The translations under genes were made by a program, and so were the position numbers. From NCBI RefSeq assembly GCF_025141175.1, contig NZ_CP081155.1, positions 1,703,001 to 1,767,000 of the forward strand: DNA of 64,000 bases, written 5' to 3'. Under the pieces are notes generated by a model. The model was given only the letters and a program-made list of their open reading frames with translations. It was not told the origin of the DNA and did not search any database. Shown in pieces: positions 8,411 through 15,712 of the stretch. Source of the DNA: Jannaschia sp. M317. GTDB taxonomy: Bacteria; Pseudomonadota; Alphaproteobacteria; Rhodobacterales; Rhodobacteraceae. Every line of letters starts with the position of its first letter. Positions within the stretch are counted from its first letter, which is position 1.

Positions 8411-8572
8411 CTAGATCCGCACCAGCACGATCAGGGCCAGCAGGCCCAGCAAGCCGCCCATGACCGCCCAGACGGCGGCATATTGCGCAATGTCAAAGCC
8501 GTTGCCCTTGCGGCTGCGGGCAAAGAACGCGCCTGCGACGGCGCCGAGAATGGCTGTGATGATCGGTAACAT
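8411..8572 (-). CDS. Small two-helix membrane protein (53 aa)
   Basis: This is a short gene from the ATG at 8572 to TAG at 8411-8413. The protein has an N-terminal hydrophobic segment (MLPIITAILGAVAGAFFA), a basic hinge (RSRKGNG), a conserved-looking FDIAQYAAVWAVMGGL and a second helix (LLGLLALIVLV). Small proteins of this shape (helix, RRKGGN-like turn, QY.AVWAI helix) recur in Rhodobacterales next to the DUF2927 gene, sometimes misnamed apolipoprotein acyltransferase. It is tightly packed between the VWA and DUF2927 genes, all on the minus strand, so it is likely part of that operon. Function is unknown. Confidence 0.75.
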   Translation of the reverse strand: MLPIITAILGAVAGAFFARSRKGNGFDIAQYAAVWAVMGGLLGLLALIVLVRI

Positions 8573-8581
8573 GCCCCGTGC

Positions 8582-9946
8582 TTACGCCCCCGGTGTCAGG
8601 GCCGCAACCTCGGCCATGCGTCGCGCCAGAACGGCGTCGCCCCAGGCATAGCGCCCCCAGGCCAGGCCTTCGCGTCGGGTACGGGCCGCCTCGGACCGGG
8701 CCCCCTGCATTTCCATCGCTTCGGCCCGCAGCAACAGCAAGGTCGCCAGCAGCACGGCGTTCTGGGCGTCGTCCGCGGCAGGGATGGCCCGGTCGAGGAT
8801 GCGCAACGCCTGTTCCGCCTGTCCGGTGGTCAGGGCAAAGGCCCCCATCTGGACCGCGACATGGGCCGCGTGGATACCGTCACCATACAGGGCGCGGAAC
8901 TGCGTGCCGGCCTCCAGAAAGGCCGTGATCGCCTCGTCGGGGGACATCGCCAGCGCGGCGCGGCCCTTTGCCAGGTGCGAAAACGCCAGTCGCCCGTCCT
9001 GCCAGTCCGCCTTTTGCGCCAGTGCCGTGGCCTGTCGTGCCGCCGCCAGCCGGGCCCGGTCGCTGCCGACCGGGCTGAGTGCGCCTTTCAGCGCCTCCTG
9101 CCAGTCCAGGCTGCTTTCGGGTGTCGTGACGGCATCGGCGCGGGCCCCGCGCGGATTGATCCGGGCGAAAATCGCTGGCAACTCTGCGCCCACGTCTTCC
9201 TGGGTCATGCCGGACCGGAGCGTCGGGGCATAGGTCGCCCGCAGCATCAGCATGTCGTAGCCGGTCAGAACGACATGGATGTTGTCGTCGTTGAACACCG
9301 AATGCGGCAATCGGTAGAGATCGTTGAGCGGGCCGAGCGCCTGGGCGATTTCCTCGTGCAGGCAGTCCCTTATTTCCTGCGGGGACACGTCGGCGGGCAG
9401 AAAGACGCTGGCCCGGTTGCGGGTCTTGAGCGTGGTCCAGTCGGTTTCCGCGCCGAACCGCTTGGCCTGATAGTCGTCCCAACCGCTGACGCGGGGCACC
9501 ACGAAACAGGCGGCCCCTGGCACGACCTTCTGCAACGTCGCGCGGGGCAGGGCGGTCACGGTGATCGACCCCCGTTCGCCCTTGGACGCGCGGGTGATGT
9601 CGATGTCGGCCTCGCTGCGCAAACGCGCCAGAAGGGCATCCAGATCAGGGCCCAGCGTGGCAGGCGGGGTGCCTTCTACGGCAACGGTGATCGGTCCTTC
9701 GAAACGGGACAGCACGGGCAGCGCGCGACCGGTTTCCAGCTGAAAGCTGAGCGCCATGAAATCGCGCGCCAACTGACCATTGGGCTGCACGGGGATACGC
9801 GCGGCGGGCGTTCCGGTGAAATGGCGCGGCGCGGGCAGGGCCTCGCGCACCGTGGCCACGGTGGCGCGCGTCGCCTCTGGCGCGGGCCCCGTGGGCGCGC
9901 AGGACGCCAGCGCCGTGGCCCCGGCCATGAGAAGCGCGCGCAACAT
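8582..9946 (-). CDS. DUF2927 domain lipoprotein
   Basis: The 454-residue protein has a lipoprotein signal (MLRALLMAGATALASC, lipobox Cys at 16), so it is probably tethered in the periplasm. The central region carries the DUF2927 hallmark CLHEEIAQALGPLNDL.RLPHSVFNDD, which resembles a zincin-like HExxH-poor fold (His-Glu-Glu). The C-terminal third is Ala-rich and helical, with TPR-like spacing (FRALYGDGIHAAHVAVQMGAFALTTGQAEQAL). Function is unestablished. Its start overlaps the stop of the upstream GNAT gene (TGATG), implying coupled translation. Confidence 0.85.
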   Translation of the reverse strand: MLRALLMAGATALASCAPTGPAPEATRATVATVREALPAPRHFTGTPAARIPVQPNGQLARDFMALSFQLETGRALPVLSRFEGPITVAVEGTPPATLGPDLDALLARLRSEADIDITRASKGERGSITVTALPRATLQKVVPGAACFVVPRVSGWDDYQAKRFGAETDWTTLKTRNRASVFLPADVSPQEIRDCLHEEIAQALGPLNDLYRLPHSVFNDDNIHVVLTGYDMLMLRATYAPTLRSGMTQEDVGAELPAIFARINPRGARADAVTTPESSLDWQEALKGALSPVGSDRARLAAARQATALAQKADWQDGRLAFSHLAKGRAALAMSPDEAITAFLEAGTQFRALYGDGIHAAHVAVQMGAFALTTGQAEQALRILDRAIPAADDAQNAVLLATLLLLRAEAMEMQGARSEAARTRREGLAWGRYAWGDAVLARRMAEVAALTPGA

Positions 9947-10404
9947 CAGACCGCTGGCCGGTCGTAGCGGATAAAGGGCGTCCGCGTCCCGATCCGATCA
10001 TAGAGCATCCGGCCCGCGTAGTTGAATTCCTGCGTCAGCCAGTAGACGCGCGGCGTCCCGCGGGCGTCTGCATCGGAATAGACCGCCTCGATCAAGGCGC
10101 GGGCGACGCCCCGGCCGCGCGCAGCCGGGGCGGTGAAAAGGTCCTGCAGGTAACAGGTCCCTTCGGGTCGCCACATATGCGGGTGGTAGACCCAATGGAC
10201 GAGACCCACAGGCGTCTTGCCCAGCCAGGCCAACCTGCCCTGGAACGTGCTCGGGTCATCAGACAGCAAGTTGGCGAAAGAGGTCTCGTAGACTTCGGGC
10301 GGCAGTGTCGTTTCATAAAACGCGAGGTAGTCGGCCCAGAGCGCAGCCCAGGCCGCGCGGTCGCCTTTCGTCACGCCGCGCAGCGTGAGTGTTTCCGATT
10401 CCAT
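9946..10404 (-). CDS. GNAT family N-acetyltransferase
   Basis: The 152-residue protein has the GNAT acetyl-CoA-binding signature AARGRGVARALIEAV (Q/R-x-x-G-x-G/A) preceded by the beta-4 strand CYLQDLFTAP, and ends with LYDRIGTRTPFIRYDR. N-terminal LRGVTKGDRAAWAALWADYLAFYET is typical of the small GNAT enzymes related to L-2,4-diaminobutyrate/phosphinothricin-like transferases, but the acceptor cannot be named. It is the first gene of a minus-strand run GNAT, DUF2927, 53-aa protein, VWA. Confidence 0.88.
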   Translation of the reverse strand: MESETLTLRGVTKGDRAAWAALWADYLAFYETTLPPEVYETSFANLLSDDPSTFQGRLAWLGKTPVGLVHWVYHPHMWRPEGTCYLQDLFTAPAARGRGVARALIEAVYSDADARGTPRVYWLTQEFNYAGRMLYDRIGTRTPFIRYDRPAV

Positions 10405-10833
10405 GACGACTGCCCCGCGTCTTCTTGTTTTGTGTCACGCTAGGGCTGCAATGTGGCGGGATTTGGGCGTGCGCGATCTTGCTTGGCCTTGCGCGCCCGG
10501 TGGCGGGTTTTCCGGCAGGGGCGCGAAGCGGCTCTTCATCCGAACGTATCCAGAGCAGAGATGTGCGACCTGCCCCCTCCGATTTGTTGCGGTTTCGCAG
10601 GGTTCGATAACGCCCGCGTGAGGCCTCGTCGCGCGGGCGTGAGGGGGGTGCGGGGCGGAGATGTGTCTGTGCATATGTGCACGTTTATCGCGTGATACTC
10701 ACGGGTTCGTTTGTTGAATGTCAGGTCCGCAAGGCGCAAATAGGGTTCATCAGCAGGGCAAAACACACCGCCCCGCATCAAACCCAAACGGGCCCGCCGC
10801 AACCACAGGGTCCACCGAAAAAGGACTAACGTT
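10405..10833. other. 429-bp intergenic region with one hairpin and no supported gene
   Basis: No coding frame with family resemblance or a good ribosome-binding site is visible. The notable element is an inverted repeat ACGCCCGCG / CGCGGGCGT (10610-10618 and 10632-10640, 13-nt loop). There is also a near-palindrome GTGCATATGTGCAC at about 10669-10682. The region must hold the promoters of the GNAT operon (-) and the secreted-protein gene (+), but I cannot assign -35/-10 boxes with confidence. Confidence 0.5.
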
Positions 10834-11172
10834 ATGAAAACCCTCATCATCTCCGCCCTCGTCGCTTCCGCCGCTCTGACCGGTGCCGCCTCTGCTCAGG
10901 TCGGATCGGGCGCTGCCGCCGCCATCGCGCACTTCAACCAGGACGTGGACGTCGCGAACGACGCCGTTTCGCTGATCAACCTGGATGGCGACCGGGTCGT
11001 TGTCTCCAGCCGCTCGGGTGGCCTGGGCGCGGTCTTCGCCCTGTTCAACTCGGACGCCGACGTGGCCAACGATTTCACCGGCCAGAACGGTGCAACGCTG
11101 GTCGCCACGACCCCGGCCTACAACGCCGACATCTTCGCCGAGATCGAGCGTCAGCGCGAACTGGACGACTGA
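10834..11172 (+). CDS. Small secreted protein with two internal repeats
   Basis: The 112-residue protein starts at the ATG at 10834 after AAGGAC. It has a clear Sec signal peptide (MKTLIISALVASAALTGAASA, cleavage after ASA at 21). The mature part contains two copies of a motif, FNQDVDVANDA at about residues 34-44 and FNSDADVANDF at about 72-82, each followed by a short strand ending in DRVVVSS or GATLVAT. It is rich in Asp and lacks Cys. I recognise no named domain. The repeated Asn/Asp-Val-Ala-Asn-Asp units look like a calcium-binding or structural repeat, which is inference. It stands alone between convergent or divergent neighbours. Confidence 0.8.
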   Translation: MKTLIISALVASAALTGAASAQVGSGAAAAIAHFNQDVDVANDAVSLINLDGDRVVVSSRSGGLGAVFALFNSDADVANDFTGQNGATLVATTPAYNADIFAEIERQRELDD

Positions 11173-11191
11173 TCAACTAGCCAGCCCATCG

Positions 11192-11222
11192 CGGTCCGGG
11201 TGCTTCTCCCCCGCCCGGACCG
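11192..11222 (+). terminator. Hairpin after the secreted-protein gene
   Basis: A 9-bp perfect stem CGGTCCGGG / CCCGGACCG with a 13-nt pyrimidine-rich loop begins about 20 bp after the stop codon. It lacks a U-tract. It lies between convergent genes (secreted protein + and MoxR -). Confidence 0.45.
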
Positions 11223-11328
11223 TGCGACGCGCTTCACTCCCCTCCCCGGTTTCCCTTCCCGAGGTGCGTTGCGGCACGCGGCCCCCGTCAGAGCATCTGC
11301 TCGGCGGGGGTCGCTTTGTTTTCGGGGG

Positions 11329-12168
11329 TCAGCGTCCGCCGCGTGCCATGAAAGCCAGCCGTTCGAACAGATGCACATCGGCCTCGTTCTTCAGCAAAGC
11401 TCCGTGCAGGCGTGGCAGGGCCGTGTTCGCATCGGCTTTCAGATCCTCTGCGGTCAGATCCTCGGCCAGCAGCAGCTTCAGCCAGTCCAGCACCTCGGAA
11501 GTCGACGGTTTCTTCTTCAACCCCTGTTGATCACGGATCGTGTAGAACTGCGTCAACGCGGCCGTCAGCAGGGCTTGCTGAATACCGGGAAAATGAACCT
11601 CGACGATGGCGCGCAGCGTGTCGATGTCCGGAAACCGGATGTAGTGAAAGAAGCAGCGGCGCAGGAAGGCATCCGGCAGCTCTTTCTCGTTGTTGGAGGT
11701 GATGATGACGATCGGGCGGTGGCGGGCGCGGATCGTCTCTCCGGTTTCGTAGACGTGGAATTCCATCCGGTCGAGTTCTTGTAAAAGATCGTTCGGGAAC
11801 TCGATATCCGCCTTGTCGATCTCGTCGATCAACAGGACGACGCGGTCGTCCGCATCAAACGCCTGCCACAATTTGCCGCGGCGGATATAGTTGGAGATGT
11901 CGTGAACCCGCGCATCGCCGAGTTGGCTGTCGCGCAGGCGCGAGACGGCGTCGTATTCATAAAGCCCCTGCTGCGCCCGCGTGGTCGATTTCACAGCCCA
12001 TTCCAGCATCGGCACGCCCAGCGCGGTGGCGACCTGACGCGCCAGCTCGGTCTTGCCGGTCCCCGGTTCCCCCTTGACCAGCAGGGGGCGCTGCAGCGTG
12101 ATCGCAGCATTGACCGCCACGCGCAGATCATCGGTCGCGACATAGTCGCGGGTGCCTTCAAAACGCAT
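11329..12168 (-). CDS. MoxR family AAA+ ATPase
   Basis: This 279-residue AAA+ chaperone-type ATPase starts at the ATG at 12168 (MRFEGTRDYVA), with GGGGA upstream. Walker A is GEPGTGKT (33-40), Walker B is LLIDEID (112-118), sensor 1 is IITSNNEKELPDAFLRRC, and the C-terminal lid follows. MoxR ATPases cooperate with VWA-domain proteins to mature enzymes. The CoxE-type VWA protein at 7225-8409 is the probable partner. The two genes are usually closer. Here a divergent secreted-protein gene and the GNAT/DUF2927 genes lie between. Confidence 0.92.
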   Translation of the reverse strand: MRFEGTRDYVATDDLRVAVNAAITLQRPLLVKGEPGTGKTELARQVATALGVPMLEWAVKSTTRAQQGLYEYDAVSRLRDSQLGDARVHDISNYIRRGKLWQAFDADDRVVLLIDEIDKADIEFPNDLLQELDRMEFHVYETGETIRARHRPIVIITSNNEKELPDAFLRRCFFHYIRFPDIDTLRAIVEVHFPGIQQALLTAALTQFYTIRDQQGLKKKPSTSEVLDWLKLLLAEDLTAEDLKADANTALPRLHGALLKNEADVHLFERLAFMARGGR

Positions 12169-12348
12169 GGATCGTCCCCGTTCCGTCATCAATCGCCGTG
12201 CAAGGTAACAGCCGATCACGCCTGCGCAACCAATGCACTGCAAGGGCGTGACATCGGCCCGGGGAACATGTAATCCGCGCCCATAAGCGGCGGGACCGTT
12301 TGCGACCAGACAGGTCGCCAGGCGGACCCTGCGAGTGGGAGCGCATCA

Positions 12349-12771
12349 ATGAAGGCCGAGACCTTTCTACCGAACGACTACATTCCGGCAGAAGACGAAC
12401 CTTTCATGAATGAGCGGCAGACGGAGTATTTCCGTCGCAAGCTGCTCGCCTGGAAGGCCGATCTGCTGGACGAGACGGCGACGACCATCGAAGGGTTGCA
12501 GGACGCCGCTCGGAATATTCCCGATATCGCCGATCGCGCCTCGGAAGAGACGGATCGCGCGCTGGAACTGCGCACGCGGGATCGGCAGCGCAAGCTGATC
12601 GCCAAGATCGATTCGGCCCTGCGTCGCATCGACGAAGGAGAGTACGGATATTGCGAGATGACCGGCGATCCGATCTCTCTCAAGCGGTTGGACGCCCGGC
12701 CCATCGCCACCCTGTCGCTGGAAGCGCAGGAGCGGCATGAGCGTCGTGAAAAGGTGCATCGCGACGACTGA
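12349..12771 (+). CDS. dksA: DksA/TraR-family RNA polymerase-binding protein, single-Cys form
   Basis: DksA enters the RNA polymerase secondary channel and, with ppGpp, adjusts rRNA and amino-acid promoters. The 140 residues show the coiled coil with tip PDIADRASEE, where D59, D62 and A64 match E. coli D71, D74 and A76. In the zinc-finger region only the first cysteine remains: Cys102, then Thr105, Ser123 and Ala126 in place of the other three (YCEMTGDPI...TLSLEAQ). Alphaproteobacterial DksA proteins that lack a full zinc site are known, so this is probably functional. It is transcribed divergently from moxR, with 180 bp for promoters. Confidence 0.93.
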   Translation: MKAETFLPNDYIPAEDEPFMNERQTEYFRRKLLAWKADLLDETATTIEGLQDAARNIPDIADRASEETDRALELRTRDRQRKLIAKIDSALRRIDEGEYGYCEMTGDPISLKRLDARPIATLSLEAQERHERREKVHRDD

Positions 12772-12775
12772 GCGC

Positions 12776-13903
12776 GTGGCCGACACCGAAACCGGGCGCC
12801 CCCGCGGGGCGTCCGATGTCGTCACGGTCCTCGGGGCCGGTATCGGCGGGCTGACGGCCGCCATCGCCTGCGCCCGCGCGGGCCATTCCATCGAAATCAT
12901 CGAACAGGCCCCCGCCCTGACCGAGGTCGGCGCGGGGCTGCAGCTTGCGCCGAACGGGATGCGTGTGTTGCGTGCGTTGGGGGTCGAGGTTCCCGGCATC
13001 GACAACCGGGCCGTCCATCTGATCGACGGGGCGACGGGCCGCAGCCTTGTGCGCATGCCGCTGGGTCCAGGGTTTCGCCTGGTTCACCGCGCCGATCTGA
13101 TCGCCGCCCTGGCCGCCCATCTGGATGGCGTGACGCTGCATCTGAACACAGAGGTGGCCGGGCTGGAGGATAGGGGCCTTCGCCTGGCCGACGGTCGCCT
13201 GTGGCCTGCGGGGCGGGTCATTGGGGCGGACGGCGTGCGGGGTGCTGCGCGGCGCTATGTCTCGCCGGATCATGCCGCGCGGTTCACGGGGCAGGTGGCC
13301 TGGCGCGCAACCGTTCCGGTCGAGACTTGGCCCGCCGAAGCGCAGGTGCATGTGGGCGCGGGGCGGCATCTGGTGCTTTATCCACTGCGCGACGGGCGGC
13401 TGCTGAACATCGTCGCGGTCGAGGAGCGGGCGGACTGGACCGCCGATGGCTGGTCACGGACCGACGATCCGGAAAACCTGCGCCGCGCCTTTGACGGCTA
13501 TGCCGCGCCAGTGCGGGCGTTGTTGGACAGGGTCGAGACCGTGAACCTCTGGGGTCTTATGGATCATGGGGTGACGCCCGATTGGACCCGTGGCGGGTGC
13601 ACCGTGATCGGGGACGCCGCGCATCCGACCCTGCCGTTTCTGGCGCAGGGGGCCAATCTGGCGCTGGAGGATGCCTGGCTGGTGTCGCGGATGCTGGAGG
13701 ATCCGACCGGATACGAGGCGCTGCGGCGTGCGCGGGTGACCCGGGCATTGGCGGCAGCGGCGGGCAACGCGCGGGCCTACCATCTGCGGGGGCTGTCCCG
13801 GCATGTGGCGCATGCCGGGCTGCGTCTTGCGGGCGCGGTCGCGCCGGGGGCGTTGCTGCGCCGCTACGACTGGCTCTATGGCCACGACGTGACGGCGCAG
13901 TAG
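12776..13903 (+). CDS. FAD-dependent monooxygenase (salicylate/3-hydroxybenzoate hydroxylase type)
   Basis: Flavin hydroxylases of this class use NAD(P)H and O2 to hydroxylate aromatic rings in the cytoplasm. From a GTG at 12776 it has about 375 residues. It shows the Rossmann FAD motif VLGAGIGGLTAA (about 18-29), the VIGADGVRGAARR 'DG' fingerprint, and the second FAD motif CTVIGDAAHPTLPFLAQGANLALEDA. The start could instead be the ATG at 12737, inside dksA. I prefer 12776 because homologues begin just before the FAD motif. It follows dksA by 4 bp. The substrate is not determinable from sequence. Confidence 0.87.
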   Translation: MADTETGRPRGASDVVTVLGAGIGGLTAAIACARAGHSIEIIEQAPALTEVGAGLQLAPNGMRVLRALGVEVPGIDNRAVHLIDGATGRSLVRMPLGPGFRLVHRADLIAALAAHLDGVTLHLNTEVAGLEDRGLRLADGRLWPAGRVIGADGVRGAARRYVSPDHAARFTGQVAWRATVPVETWPAEAQVHVGAGRHLVLYPLRDGRLLNIVAVEERADWTADGWSRTDDPENLRRAFDGYAAPVRALLDRVETVNLWGLMDHGVTPDWTRGGCTVIGDAAHPTLPFLAQGANLALEDAWLVSRMLEDPTGYEALRRARVTRALAAAAGNARAYHLRGLSRHVAHAGLRLAGAVAPGALLRRYDWLYGHDVTAQ

Positions 13904-13907
13904 CGCG

Positions 13908-14279
13908 TCAATCCTCCATCGGGCCGCCCGCGTCCTTCCATTCGGCGATGCCGCCGATGTTGGTCACCTTGCCGAAGCCCATGTCCTTCAGCGTCTTGCC
14001 CGCCAGCGCGGCCTGACCACCGGCACCGCAGACCAGATGCAGGTTCGCGTCCTTCGACAGGGCGGGGTTGTGGAACTTGCTTTCGCTGTCGGCTGCGAAT
14101 TCGATGAAGCCGCGCGGCACGCGGAGCGCACCGGCGATGGTGCCGGATTGCGCGATGGCCGCGCTGTCGCGGACATCGACAAAGACCGCGTCGGAGCCAT
14201 GCAGCGGCACGGCCTCGGCCCCGGGAATGCGGGTCACGACGGCGTTGGCATCGGCGAGGTAGTGTTGGGCGGTTTTCAT
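13908..14279 (-). CDS. Rhodanese-like domain protein
   Basis: This 123-residue single-domain rhodanese starts at the ATG at 14279 behind AGGGAG. The substrate-site cysteine is Cys84 in the loop CGAGGQA, which lacks the Arg/Lys residues of classical thiosulfate sulfurtransferases (CRxGxR). VFVDVRDSAAIAQSGTIAGA is the CH2A-like segment and VTNIGGIAEWKDAGGP the typical C-terminus. A persulfide carrier or phosphatase-like role is possible, and substrate preference is unclear. It converges on the FAD monooxygenase with 4 bp between stops. Confidence 0.88.
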   Translation of the reverse strand: MKTAQHYLADANAVVTRIPGAEAVPLHGSDAVFVDVRDSAAIAQSGTIAGALRVPRGFIEFAADSESKFHNPALSKDANLHLVCGAGGQAALAGKTLKDMGFGKVTNIGGIAEWKDAGGPMED

Positions 14280-14470
14280 GAGGGGCTCCCTGAGGGTGTT
14301 CTGAGGCCTGATAGCTGGCGCAACGGGGCGGGCTTGGCAAATAAAACCCGACGACCGGGGCCCCGTTACCCGTGCGAAACAGGTGAGACACCGATGGGGT
14401 CGCACCCCGCACGGGCCGCCGGGCAGGGCGGTCAAAGGGCACCGGAGGGAAAAAACTTGCCCCATAAAAG

Positions 14471-14483
14471 TTACGCGCGTTAA
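14471..14483. promoter_or_regulatory. Putative LacI-family operator upstream of the polyol regulator
   Basis: The sequence TTACGCGCGTTAA lies 57 bp before the LacI-family gene. It resembles TTTACACGCGTAAA at 15687-15700 in front of smoE and TTGACGCGCGTTCA at 15657-15670. The shared core is AC(G/A)CGCGT flanked by T-rich and A-rich arms. The regulator probably binds both its own promoter and the operon promoter. Confidence 0.5.
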
Positions 14484-14540
14484 GTTTTGGATTGTCGCTG
14501 GTTTCTTCTAAGGCGGGCGCAGATCGGAAAGGGGGCATCG

Positions 14541-15599
14541 ATGACCGACAAACCAGACGAGCGTCAGAGACGGCGGCAAGTGCAGACCATGCAGGAGCTG
14601 TCGGCGTTGATCGGCGTGTCACGCCCGACCCTGTCGCGCTATTTCCAAAGCCCGGAAAGCGTGCGCGGCACCACCGTCGCCAAGATCCGGCAAGGGTTGG
14701 AGCAGATCGACTACGTCCCGAACTTTTTCGCGACCCGGATGAACCGGAAGTCGACGGGCATTATCGGCGTGGTCATCCCCTATCTCAACGACCTCTTCTT
14801 TACCAAGCTGCTGCAAGCGGTCGAGGTGGCGGCCATGGCCCAGGGGTTTACGGTCATCACCCAAAGCAGTCATTCCGACCCAGAGATCGAGGCCCGCGCC
14901 GCGGAAACCCTGATGTCGATGAGCGTGGATGGCGCCATTGTTGCCCCGCTGGGCAATCAGACCGACCCCGAGGTTCATGCCAGACTGGCGGCGCGTTTGC
15001 CCTTCGTCTTGATCGACAGCCTGCCGGAAACCCTTCCGGATGTGGATTATGTCGGCACCAACCACGATCAAAGCACTGGCTTGATCGTTGATTACCTTGC
15101 ACGCCGCGGAGAGGCGCCGGTCTATCTTGCGATGCCGCCCGGGAACTTCAACGCCATCGGGCGCGAACGGGCCTATCTGCGTCGCATGAGCGAACTGGGG
15201 CTGGAGCCGACGATCATCGGCGAAAGGGCCCTGGGCGATGACCCCTACGAGGGGCACGGCAATGCGGTGCTGGCTGCGGAATTCGGGCGCGGCAATCTGC
15301 TGGATCGATCCATTCTGTGCGTGAACGACCGCGTCGCCATCGGGGCCTTGCGTGCCGCTGGTCAACATGGGCTGACACCTGGTCGACAGGGCGAAGGCGG
15401 GCTGCGGATCGCCGGGCATGACGACTATCCGCTGTGTCCCTTTACCGTGCCGTCCCTGACCACGGTCGCCCAGGACCTCGATGCCATCGCAAACCGGGCC
15501 GTGACCCGCCTGATTGCAAAGATTCGCGGCGACAAGGGTACCGACGTGCCCGAGGTGACGCTGTTCGATGGCACATTGAAAGTTCGTGAATCCGCCTGA
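14541..15599 (+). CDS. LacI family transcriptional regulator of the polyol operon
   Basis: The 352-residue protein starts at the ATG at 14541 (MTDKPDERQ). An N-terminal helix-turn-helix (TMQELSALIGVSRPTLSRYFQSPESV, about residues 16-41) precedes the hinge and a periplasmic-binding-protein-like effector domain (STGIIGVVIPYLNDLFFTKLLQAVE). It lies directly upstream of, and co-oriented with, the sorbitol/mannitol operon and is flanked by similar operator-like sequences. I infer a local repressor responding to a polyol or its product. Confidence 0.9.
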   Translation: MTDKPDERQRRRQVQTMQELSALIGVSRPTLSRYFQSPESVRGTTVAKIRQGLEQIDYVPNFFATRMNRKSTGIIGVVIPYLNDLFFTKLLQAVEVAAMAQGFTVITQSSHSDPEIEARAAETLMSMSVDGAIVAPLGNQTDPEVHARLAARLPFVLIDSLPETLPDVDYVGTNHDQSTGLIVDYLARRGEAPVYLAMPPGNFNAIGRERAYLRRMSELGLEPTIIGERALGDDPYEGHGNAVLAAEFGRGNLLDRSILCVNDRVAIGALRAAGQHGLTPGRQGEGGLRIAGHDDYPLCPFTVPSLTTVAQDLDAIANRAVTRLIAKIRGDKGTDVPEVTLFDGTLKVRESA

Positions 15600-15656
15600 A
15601 ACTTCGCGGTTCTTTCGCGTGCGCGCACCTGTTTGGGGCGATCTGAAAACTTTTTG

Positions 15657-15700
15657 TTGACGCGCGTTCATTTCGCTGGGTAAAAGTTTACACGCGTAAA
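15657..15700 (+). promoter_or_regulatory. Putative smoE promoter with overlapping LacI operator
   Basis: A TTGACG box (15657-15662) is followed after 18 bp by TAAAAG (15681-15686). An imperfect palindrome TTTACACGCGTAAA (15687-15700, one mismatched pair) covers the expected transcription start, where a repressor would block initiation. The ribosome-binding site GGGAGG (15701-15706) follows at once, before the ATG at 15713. Confidence 0.5.
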
Positions 15701-15712
15701 GGGAGGTTTACG

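Noticed and set aside
15657-15670. TTGACGCGCGTTCA as an independent LacI operator
   Set aside because: Symmetry is poor, and the TTGACG part is better explained as a -35 box. It is kept only as a weakly related site.
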